Notes under the pieces: model-generated
What the model was told of the DNA's origin: nothing
The model's input: only the letters and a program-made list of their open reading frames with translations
The model's database searches: none
Source: Pontibacter aquaedesilientis
Lineage (GTDB): Bacteria; Bacteroidota; Bacteroidia; Cytophagales; Hymenobacteraceae
Reading direction: 5' to 3'
Length of the DNA stretch: 64,000 nucleotides
Assembly: GCF_014773225.1 (NCBI RefSeq)
Contig: NZ_JACXAJ010000002.1
Coordinates: forward strand, 1-64,000
Part shown: positions 17,297 to 27,000 of the stretch, piece after piece
Layout of the letters: each line of letters opens with the position of its first letter
Position numbering within the stretch: position 1 is the first letter of the stretch
Translations under genes and position numbers: made by a program

Positions 17297-19945
17297 TTAG
17301 AGCACCAGCACTTTTCCTGTCAGGTATGTGCCTGATTCGGATTTCACCTTTACAATGTAAAGGCCGCGCTTAAGGCCATTGGTGCGTACCTCTTTGAGCA
17401 CCCCAGCCTCGGTGGTTTCGAGCACAAGTCTTCCCATTTGGTCATATAGTTGTATTTGGGCCGAGTCACTTGCTACTGCTATGTAGAATGGCTGCCCCGC
17501 TGTAACCGGGTTCGGGTATACCTGCACGAAGTTTTCACTCGCATAGATCACTTCCTCTTGCTGGCTGTAAAAGGTTTTCCCGTCCGTGGTGCTTACCTTG
17601 ACCCGGTAGATGTTACGTCCATTTTCTGGTTGGCTGTCAGTAAGCACATGGCTGAGTTGCGAGACCGGGTTTAGGGTCTGGATGGTGGTGAAGCCGCTCG
17701 TTTTTCCTTTCCTTTCCAAACTGATGGATGCAAGCTGGTAAAGAGTGCCGATCGCAAGGTCAAGCTTAACTGTGTCCATCACTAATTGGCGGGCCAGGAA
17801 GCTGGTAACGTAGCATCCGGCGTCAGCACTTTCTAAAGCAACAGACGGACTGTTTTGCGCATTCAAGCCCTGCACGATGGGGCTTATGGCTACAAAATCG
17901 CTTTGCAAAGCCCGCTTGTCAAACACGGCCAGTGTGTCTGTAGTCGTGAGCAAGGGTTGCAGGTGGGTGTCGCCCAGATAGTATAGTTGGTACTGCTGCA
18001 CATTAGGAAGCGCCGGCCACTGGAACATGACTTGCTCGTCGCAGTTGAACCCTACCTGCAAACTGAGTGGCCGGGCAACCACGAATTCCTCTGATACGGC
18101 AACTTTGTTTCCTGCCGTCAATCGGAGTTGTGCTATTGCCATGGTATCGGGTGTTTGCCAGGTATAGCCGGGACCGTCCAGTGCTACGTTGGGGTCAATC
18201 AAGTGCCAGGCTTCGCTCCCGGACAAACGGTACTCCAGGCGGCCCAAACCAGCTTGGGCGACACCCTGCCAGGCGAGGCGGTTTGCCTGACCTGCCACAA
18301 GTGAACTTCCGGCCGCAGGGTATAGCCACTCCATGCCTTGCTCAAACTCATAGACCAGGCTAAACTCCTGTGGCCCCTTTGCTACCTGATGGCCTGATAC
18401 CGTTAAGGTATAGACACCTGCCGATGGTGTGAGGAGTGTGATCTGCTCGACGTTGTTAAGCCTGTCTGTGCCGCGTCTGGCTGGCAGCCGCAAGGAGTCA
18501 GGATGGGGATGTGAGCTGAGAACCCAAGGCTGCCACGTTTTGCCGGTAGCCTTGTGTCGCAGGGTCAGGTCGAGGTCATGCAGGAGGGCCTTCTCCGCAT
18601 TGGGCTCGGCCTCCGGATCGTGCCAAGCAATGGTGGCCTTGACTAAGTGCGTGCCGGCAGGTATAGTCAGCTGGTATGTTTTTGTCTCGCCTTGCGCCAC
18701 TGCGCCTAAAACAAAATGGTTATTTTCAACAATCCTGATTGCGCCCAGTGCGTCTGCATTTCCAAAACCGGATTCAAAGTCAGGCCCGGGCCTGCCAGTG
18801 TCTTCTGCGCTATTGATCAGGGCGGCTTTCACAAGCGAGGCGGGCGGCAGGTTGCCATGTTTTTCTTTGTAAGCCTGTTGCACCAGCAGGGCTATACCTG
18901 ACACTACGGCTGCAGCCTCAGACGTGCCGCCCACACCGTGTGCAACCAACTCCGGCTTGATGCGCCCATCGTAGGCCGGCCCCCTGGAGCTGCGTATGCC
19001 TACCTGCCCGTTGGGCTCCAAGGCGCCCACGCTTATCGTGTTTTTGGATGTCTTGAACTGGCCGGTGAGGTTGGCTATACCTGGGAGGTTGGCATACGTG
19101 CCGGTTGTGTCGGACTTGTCGCCACTGTTGCCGGATGAGAAAACATGCAGCAATTGCGGGTTCTGAAAAGCTTGCCGATCGTACGCCTGCGACTCTAGTC
19201 CGTAATAATTTTCCACGCCCACGCCATACGAGTGGTTTTGCACGCTTATACCTTGGCTCAGGAGCAATTCGCTATCATCGGGGTATAGGTCTGCAAAATC
19301 GGAATGCGCCAGCATACTTTTCCAGGTAACGCCCTTGCCGGCGGGGCCCGTGTTGCCTGCGCCGGCAATCAGGGTAGCCATGGTGGTGGCATGCACGCTG
19401 TGCTCATTGCCTACTGCTCCCAGCACGCGCCCCTGCAGGTCCGGGTCCTGTGGGTTAAACGGGTTTTCCTTGACTGACACCGTCATCCCTTCGCCGGTAA
19501 GGTCCGGAAACCGTGCCTGCGCTGCATAAATGTTGTTAGCGACAAAGTCTGCGTCTTTCAGCTCCAGCTCTTCCTGTGCTTGACGGCTGGCTCTGTCCAC
19601 GTAAATAACGGAAGGCGAAGAAAGGAGCAGCAGGAGTTGTGAACGGCTTATACCTGACACCACCATGATATTGCGATAGCCGGCCACCTCTGTAAGCTGT
19701 GCTTTCCATTGCTTATTTTGAAGCCAGGCACGGAAGTCAGCTGTGTCTTTTACCTGCACACTGTAGCTGGCAAGGGAACTGCCTGCTGCGGCATGGCGCA
19801 GGGTTGGGGCCAGTTTTTGGTCAAGCTCTTTCTGGAACACAGGATTTTCGGTCTGCTGTGCCTGAATTCCAAGTGGGAGTAACAGCGCCAGAAGCCAAAG
19901 CGCAGGTACCCAATGCGTATGTTTAAGTTTGTAGAGTGGCGGCAT
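17297..19945 (-). CDS. Subtilisin-like S8 protease with T9SS sorting domain
   Basis: This 882-residue secreted protein has a signal peptide ending IQA before QQTEN, a pro-region to about residue 130, an S8 domain about 150-400, two beta-sandwich modules and a T9SS type A sorting domain (VYPNPVTAGQPF, then GLYIVKV) at the end. His185 (HATTMA), oxyanion Asn273 (SSGNSG) and Ser342 (GTSEAAA) are present. The Asp block reads TVSVKENPFNPQD instead of the usual VIDTG, so the triad Asp is not in its standard place; E160 or a nearby Asp may substitute. It should be exported by the SprA/PorV/PorU machinery encoded in this same window. It is transcribed alone, convergent to the M57 genes. Confidence 0.87.
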   Translation of the reverse strand: MPPLYKLKHTHWVPALWLLALLLPLGIQAQQTENPVFQKELDQKLAPTLRHAAAGSSLASYSVQVKDTADFRAWLQNKQWKAQLTEVAGYRNIMVVSGISRSQLLLLLSSPSVIYVDRASRQAQEELELKDADFVANNIYAAQARFPDLTGEGMTVSVKENPFNPQDPDLQGRVLGAVGNEHSVHATTMATLIAGAGNTGPAGKGVTWKSMLAHSDFADLYPDDSELLLSQGISVQNHSYGVGVENYYGLESQAYDRQAFQNPQLLHVFSSGNSGDKSDTTGTYANLPGIANLTGQFKTSKNTISVGALEPNGQVGIRSSRGPAYDGRIKPELVAHGVGGTSEAAAVVSGIALLVQQAYKEKHGNLPPASLVKAALINSAEDTGRPGPDFESGFGNADALGAIRIVENNHFVLGAVAQGETKTYQLTIPAGTHLVKATIAWHDPEAEPNAEKALLHDLDLTLRHKATGKTWQPWVLSSHPHPDSLRLPARRGTDRLNNVEQITLLTPSAGVYTLTVSGHQVAKGPQEFSLVYEFEQGMEWLYPAAGSSLVAGQANRLAWQGVAQAGLGRLEYRLSGSEAWHLIDPNVALDGPGYTWQTPDTMAIAQLRLTAGNKVAVSEEFVVARPLSLQVGFNCDEQVMFQWPALPNVQQYQLYYLGDTHLQPLLTTTDTLAVFDKRALQSDFVAISPIVQGLNAQNSPSVALESADAGCYVTSFLARQLVMDTVKLDLAIGTLYQLASISLERKGKTSGFTTIQTLNPVSQLSHVLTDSQPENGRNIYRVKVSTTDGKTFYSQQEEVIYASENFVQVYPNPVTAGQPFYIAVASDSAQIQLYDQMGRLVLETTEAGVLKEVRTNGLKRGLYIVKVKSESGTYLTGKVLVL

Positions 19946-20229
19946 ACAATAACGCTAAAATAAAGGGTAAATCTCATCCGATAACCTGGACAGAGACGCA
20001 CTAAAGCTAAACAATAGCCAGCACATTGGCAAGCAGGATAGGAGGCTTGTTCGCTGGAATTCAGACGGATAAGGTAAATCCGTGCCGCTCTAATTTAAAC
20101 ACCAGCTGAAGGGAGGGTTATACCTCTCAATTGCCAAATTGGAATCTGCTACCGGGCATTAAATTGGGGAAGCACCCGGTATAGAAAAGCGGGGTATATG
20201 GGAATGAATATGGCTGACCGAACTGATAT
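19946..20229. other. Gap between vanZ-like gene and subtilase
   Basis: No gene is seen. A minus-strand element TATTTTAG (plus strand 19955-19962), one mismatch from TAnnTTTG, lies just before the subtilase start and may be its promoter. One copy of TATACCT is at 20119-20125. No clear terminator for the vanZ-like gene was found here. Confidence 0.4.
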
Positions 20230-20604
20230 TTATTGCTGATAGATCCACTTGAAAAGCAGAATACCGATGAGGCAACCAATGGTATTGCTGAGCACATCGA
20301 TGATGTCGCCCTGGCGGCCCAGGATGAAGAAATGCTGCATCAACTCTATTGAAACTCCAAACAGCGTGCTGACAACAAGGGAGGTGCGGATGGCGAAGTG
20401 CTTGACCCGGGGAAAGGTATACTGTTTTTTAAGGCCCACGATCATGAGGTAGGTGAGCACGGCAAACAGAAAGGCGTGGGCAAAAGAGTCGAAAGAGAAG
20501 AGCTCCCAAATGGAGAGCGACGGCATAGAAGAGGAGGGCAGCAGCGTCGTAACCATGATCACTGCTGCCCACAATAGGGTAAAGAAGTTATACCTTAATA
20601 TCAA
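20230..20604 (-). CDS. VanZ-like membrane protein
   Basis: This 124-residue protein has four predicted membrane helices and the VanZ-family pattern (FDSFAHAFLFAVLTY, then ELMQHFFILGRQGDIIDVLSNTIG). VanZ itself confers low-level teicoplanin resistance by an unclear mechanism; the stand-alone homologues in Bacteroidota have no proven role. It is the last gene of maeB-ruvA-sprA-gcvH-vanZ, starting 20 bases after gcvH, an order widely kept in this phylum. Confidence 0.85.
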   Translation of the reverse strand: MILRYNFFTLLWAAVIMVTTLLPSSSMPSLSIWELFSFDSFAHAFLFAVLTYLMIVGLKKQYTFPRVKHFAIRTSLVVSTLFGVSIELMQHFFILGRQGDIIDVLSNTIGCLIGILLFKWIYQQ

Positions 20605-20624
20605 ACCTGCTTCTGTAAGGAAAT

Positions 20625-21005
20625 TTACTGACCGATCAGTTCGCGGTAAGCTTCAGCAGAAAGAAGGCTTTCTACTTCGCTCTGGTCGTCGATAGACATT
20701 TTGATGATCCAGCCGTCGCCGTAAGGATCAGAGTTTACCAGTTCCGGGCTGCCGTCCAGCTTGTCGTTAAATTCCTGCACGGTGCCGCTCAGTGGACTGA
20801 ACAGGTCAGAAACCGTTTTCACCGCTTCCACAGTGCCGAACACCTCATTCTGGCCAATCTGCTTGTCCACCGTGTCGATGTCCACATACACGATATCGCC
20901 CAGCTCGCTCTGTGCGAAATCAGTGATTCCTACATAGGCTACATCGCCTTCCACGCGTACCCACTCGTGGTCTTTTGTATACTTTAGGTTCTCAGGTAGA
21001 TTCAT
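20625..21005 (-). CDS. gcvH: Glycine cleavage system H protein
   Basis: Start 21005 ([16 protein letters not shown]) matches the family start better than the frame beginning 9 codons earlier. The 126-residue lipoyl-carrier protein has the lipoylation site in [12 protein letters not shown], with Lys63 carrying lipoate. It shuttles the aminomethyl group between the P, T and L proteins of glycine cleavage. It sits between sprA and the vanZ-like gene, away from other gcv genes, as in many Bacteroidota, suggesting it also supplies the lipoate relay function. Confidence 0.95.
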   Translation of the reverse strand: MNLPENLKYTKDHEWVRVEGDVAYVGITDFAQSELGDIVYVDIDTVDKQIGQNEVFGTVEAVKTVSDLFSPLSGTVQEFNDKLDGSPELVNSDPYGDGWIIKMSIDDQSEVESLLSAEAYRELIGQ

Positions 21006-21062
21006 TTTTCGCTTGTTTTTAATGAAGTCCAAAAATACAGTGTTTTTCGCAATGCCAAAATA

Positions 21063-24000
21063 TTATTGCAAACTAACTCGTAACTGTACTCCTCCTTCCG
21101 ACACACTGTTACGGAACGAGGTCGAAATTTTTGGATCGGACACGGTGCGCAGCAGGTAGAACTGGATATTCACGCGCTGGCTCAGCACATAGTCCACGGT
21201 TGGGCGCAACTGCAGTTGCATGGTGCCGTTCGTGATCTGGTTCTGGCTTATCTCGTTGCCCTGCTCGTCCCGTGCAATGGCCCGCTGCACCGTTTGGTTG
21301 TCTCTTACCGACATGTCCAGACGCATGGTCATCTCATTCTCCAGCGTGCGTCGCTCCCCGCCAATCCGGAAAGGTATGCGGAAGTTGGTAGTGCTATACC
21401 CGAAACCGAAGGTATAGTCCTTCACGTTGGTTTCGGTTACCTGGGCGTTGGTCAGGTTAAGCGACAGGTTACGCTCCAGTTTGTAACCCAGTCGGCCAGT
21501 CAGGTTGGTGTTGGTTCGGAAGTTCACACCCAATAGCTCCAACCTTTCTGATACGGTGAGTTGGTTGACGATGTAGTAAGGTATAAGCTGCCCGAACTCA
21601 TTCTTTTGGGTCGGGAAATCGCCCGGATTGTTCTCGTACGCCAGCGAGGTCGTGAAGCTCGTCACGTTATAGCTGGAGTTGTACGAATGCGTGAGGTTTA
21701 CCTGGCTAAACCATTGCTTGAAGAAGGCGAGTTGCGACAGGCCATTGTAATCCACGCGCCAGTTAGGTATAGGCAGGCGCTTGAACGGGTTGCCGCCCTT
21801 CGCCTCGAAGCCACTGGCATCCCGGCCCTGGTATGCATACAGGAACGACTGCAGCAATACGTCCTGCGAGTTTAGGGTATAGCCCGAGTCGCCGGCGGCG
21901 GCATTTGCGTTGGTCAGTCGCTGTCGTATCTCATAGCGGTTCCGGATAAAGTTGTCGAAAGCGGCCGAGGTGCCCTGTGACATTGACTCAAACATGGTGT
22001 TCAGGGCGAAGAACGAGGTGCTGAACGAACCGGTGTTGATTGGGTTCTGGCGTTCGTTCACCGTGCCTATATTTCCGAAATCATCAAACTCCTTGCGGTA
22101 GAACACTTCCTCGATCTCTGACAGGTTTCGGCGTGCATCCAGCTGCAGGTTGAAGCTACGGAAAGGCTCCAGGTTGGCCCGTGCCGTAAAGGTCTCGGTC
22201 TCGATACCGCTGAATGGCGTGTTCAGGTACTGGCTGCTGTCGGTATACCAGCCATTGGTAAAGGCGCGGTTATACAGTTCATCCAAAGGATACTGGCGAC
22301 CCAGTATGAATGGCAGGCCCGGTGCATCGAAGCCCTCATCAAAACCGAACATTTTGGTGCGCGGCAGGTAGCCCGGCAGCATGGTGCCCTGGTTCTCCAA
22401 GTAGGTGAAGTTGATCGAACGCGTCATCATCAGGAAGCGGGCTATACCTTTGGCAAACTTCATTTCAGACCGCTTCTGTATCACCGTATCACCTGGGGGC
22501 GGTACCGGCGGGCGTCCTTGCGAGGCTGCTGCCGGACTGTTGACGTCCTTCAGGAACTTCACCTTGTTGTAGAGCTTCACCATGTCTATGCGTCCGTTCA
22601 CGCTGAACTCCGTGTTGTTCTCGGCAGTGTTACCCAAGCGGAAATTAGCATCCTGGTTCAGGGCGGTGGAGCCTGCCGTCCAGATATAGGTCACGGCATA
22701 GCGGGTCTCGGCGCCCAGCCAGTCGGTGAGCGGAAACTTGTCTAAAGGTAACTTGTAGTTGGCGGCTACCAGTTGGTTGAAGTTGGTGTTACGGCCGAAT
22801 CGGCGCAGGTTGTCCCAGATCACCTCATTCTTATACCTGAGTGAGTCCACGTCGCGGTTAATGCGGTAGTCCGGCTCGTCCACCACGGCACGGTTGGTGG
22901 CGGTGTAGTCCAGCGACAGGCTTTTGCTGACGTCCCACTTCAGGTCGTAGATGCGGTTGAAGAAGAAGTATTTTTGGAACGTCGGCTCTATGCCTCTGCT
23001 TGTGATCAGGCCCGTGCTTGGGTCGCGGCGCTGCAGGAACGTCTCGTTATACCTTCTGTCCAGGTCGGCGCGGAAGGCGAAGCGGCTTGGCAGCGGTGTA
23101 AAGTTCAGGTCTTTGATCAGGCGCATGTATGGCGACTTGAGCGACTCGCTTTTGGCGAAAAACTCGTAGTTGCGCGGGGTGTTGGTATAGGTATAGGCCA
23201 CCGCACCTGTGTAGGAGCGGGTGAAGTCGCGGTCGGTCTCGATGTTGGTGAACAGGCGCTCGGCATAGGAGTAAGAGAAGGAGAGGTTCTCCACGTCGTA
23301 TGGCCGTACCTTGGCCTCCGGGTTGGTCCGTTCCTTGCGTACGTTCAGCAGACTCACACTCTTGCGGGTCTCACGGGTACTCACTTCCTGCCTGTATTCC
23401 CGTTGCGCCTCGGTTGTCTCATATCTGGTCAGGGATTGCTCCAGCGGTACATCCTTGTCAAGCGGGTCAAATTGCGGGGCGCTGTTCAGGGTGCCGTACT
23501 GCACCGATACCGGTACTTTTATACCTAGCTTCTCAGGCAGGAACTTGTCGGCCACAATGTTGGCGCTCACATCAAACACAGCCGTGTTCTCACGGGCCCG
23601 CTGCGCGATTTTCTGTTGCAGTGCTCCGAAGCCGATGGTCGTGTAGCTACCCGTGGCCGTGATGTTGGCGAAGTCAGCCAGTTTAGTGTTCAGGCGCGCA
23701 TTGGAGGCCCAACCCGAGTTGTTGCGGAAATCCGTCACACGCAGCTCATTCACCCACATGCAGACAGATTGTGGCCGGGCATCCTCGCCAGGCTTGGCAG
23801 GATTACGGAGACCGATCATCACGCTCTGCACTTCACTGAAATCCGGGTTACCTACCACACGAATGAGTTTGCCATCGGCCAGCGCCACTTCCCAGGGACG
23901 GCGGTTGTCATAGCCGGCTATTTTGTTTCGGTCTACCTTGGCGTTCACAAAATCTTCCAGGGCGATGTCAATCTGGTTCTCGGCTAGCCAAATACCATCG

Positions 24001-27000
24001 CGGCTGGTGGTGCCCGGCGGTGTAAGCTTAAGCGGCACCACGTATTCGTAATAGTTTTGGGTGTAGTCTGTACCAATTCTGATGAATGCCTGCACATCGC
24101 CATCGCGGGTGTTCGGGTCGCTGCTTTGGGCGTGCAGGAACAGCTTCAGGCGCTTGTAGATGAGCATGTCGATGGACAGGTTCTTGTACACCGCCTTCGA
24201 GAAGGAGTCTTTCAGATCTTCCACGCAAAGCTGCAGTGACTGTTCATTCTGGCGTCGGTTGTTGGTGGCGGCATAATCGCGGAGGCGCTCTATACCTGGA
24301 GGCATTACGTATGGTATAGTCGTCTCGCTTCCCTGTCCGTTCTCCTCGATGTTCACAGTAGATACCGTGAAAGCTCTCGCGTCGTCGGTACAGTTCAAGC
24401 ACGGGTTGCCGTCGGTGATGGGTTGCAGGAAGGTACGCCACTGGTTGGCCACAAACTGGAACTGCACAAAGCGCAGCACCACCGGGTCGGCAAACTCGGT
24501 CATGTACATACGCATGAAACGGATAGACTTAAAACCGTTGATATTGCCCACATTGCCCGTCGGCTGGCGTACCGGCACCCGGAACTGGTACCAGGTCACG
24601 CGGTCACCGTTGATGTCTGGCTGCACGATCTGGTCCACGATATAGTTTTGGCCCACGTTCAACTCACCTGGCTGCAGTCTGATCTTATACTCATAGTACT
24701 GCTCCAGGTCGCTGATCACGTTGTCGCGGTTCAGGTCTTCCTTGTCCGGGAAGGCGTAGTTGGAGAAGCGGCTTTGCTCCGGCGAGTTGTTCTCCATGCC
24801 ATTGAAGCGCTTGTAACGAGCCAGTATACCTGCGTTCTGAGAGTCGTAGGTAGCGTCCAGGTGGTGCAGGAAATTGTCAGCCGACGGGTCAGATAACACA
24901 GAGGCGGGTGGCCCGCCAAGTATACGCCCCAGGAAAGCGTTCTGGAAAAATTCACGTTCAGCCACATCACCCAGACCGTCCAGGCCAATATCCTGGAAAG
25001 AACGGGCACCCGGTACAGCCGAGAAGGCATCGGTCAGGAACTGCTGTGTGGTCACGCGACCCCAAGGGGTGGTCTGCAGATTTTGATTGTCGGTAGCCGA
25101 AGTAGGAAGTCCGTTCTCGAAAGCGTAACGGTTGTCCTTCAGGATATCTTCCGACACATTGCCCAGGTTCAGCACCAGCTCACCTCCCTCGTTGCTCACA
25201 ATTTGGTTGCCGAACTCATCTTTACGGCCGTTTGGCCCTGCAATGAAGGGGTCCATCAACCAAAATTCCACATACTCGATGTTGGCATTGTCGAAGTCCG
25301 TGTCGAAGGTAATCTCACGGCTTATGCCACCCCAGTTTTTGCGCGGATCGCTCTGCAGCCTGCCTTGTGCATCCAGGTTCGGGTTGTAGTTATACTGCCC
25401 GCGCTCGCGTGGATAATAGGCCATATCGAAGGTATACTCGAAGGCGTTGGCCACCTCTCGGTCGCGTCCCGGGAATACCTCATACCTCGGAATGCCGCGC
25501 ACATAGTGGTTTGCAAGGTCTTCTTTTGTGATATTGTTTGGTTTGAGGCCCTCGCTGTCGCGATAGAAGATCTGATCGATGGTGTACCAGGCCACACGGG
25601 CACGGTTGTAAGCATACTCCAGGCCATTGCCCCTTGCCAGCGGTGCCGGTGTGGCGGCCAGTCGCCAGGTTGTGTTGTTGAAACCACCCAAACTGAAAGG
25701 TGTCTCGGCTCCTTCGAAATCATCCAGGTAAGACGTGCCGTCTTCATTCACCGGTGACTTGGAATTGGCTGGCACCAGATGCGCAAACTCCCCGTTGAAA
25801 GTAATGCTGGAAGGCACTTTGGTCTGTATGAACGGAATCATGTCCGTCATTTTAGTCAGAAAGCGTGACTCCCGGTTGAAGTTCACGTCCAGGCCGTAAA
25901 TCGTGTTATTGGTAGGCTCGTCGCCAATGCTCACCCGGTTGATGTAAGGCCGCTCATTCAGGTGCAACACCGTACCGCCCAGGTTCAGGTCGTTGTTCAC
26001 GCGGTAGTCGAAGCGGGCACCCAACAGGGAGCGGGGCTGAATGTTCAGTAGCTCTGCCTTTTCGTACGTTACACGTAGGTCGCTGGCCGAGGCAATGTAG
26101 CTCGGATTCAGAATTTTGATACGGCCAAGGTCATAGAACACCTGGTAGTCGCTGCCTTCCTCCAGGCGCGTGCCGCCAGAGTATACCGCCACCGAGCCCT
26201 CGGCAATCCTGAAACCCGGTAATAGGATTTCATCGGTCGAACTAGCCTGGAAACGCCCTTTCAGGTAAAATTTGGCTTTTAGGGTATTCTGCTGCGCGTC
26301 TGTTTGGGTCTGTTCGTAGAGTTCCTGGAATACGTAGCGGTCTATGAGATCCTGCCGCCCTTCGAACTTACTGGCCAGGTAGGAACCAAAAGGCTCAACC
26401 ACCGGGAAGAAAATGCGACCAGTCTCAGGATCAATGGTGATGCCCTGCAGGAAGTCAAAGTTACCGTCCCGGGGCTTGTCGTTGTTAGTATTGACGTTGT
26501 CCAGGTTCAGCACCTCGATCAGAGGTACATTCTGGATTGGGCTTGGCTCTTTCAGGCTGGTGATGTCCACGCCGGTTTCATCGTCTTTGTAAACGATCTG
26601 CATCTGGAAATTCTGACGGTTGACCTGCGTGGCGTCCAGGCTGTACACGTTCTTCATCATCAGGTCCCAGGTGGGGTAGTCCAGCGCCGGGTTGGTCGCC
26701 TTCAGCAATTTCATGTGGATCACCTGTTCGTCGCGCAGGTTTTGATAATCCTCCATGAGTTCCCCCACCTTATAGGTACGGCCGTTAAAGGTATACTCAA
26801 AGGCTACACCCAGCACCTGGTCTGGCAGCAGGGATGTAGTTAGGGAAATATAGCCTAGCTGCGGGTTGAACTTGTACTCGCGCGGATCCAGCCTACGGGC
26901 ACGCACGTGTTCAAAATCCACGGCTTTCTGCAGGCCCAGGCTATTCAGGTAGGCGTCTACCTGATCGTTGTTGCGGGCAGTGGGGTTGTTGGCGATCAGG

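Noticed and set aside
20605..21062. Glycine riboswitch near gcvH
   Set aside because: gcvH is internal to an operon with a 57-base gap after sprA; no tandem aptamer-like structure is visible.
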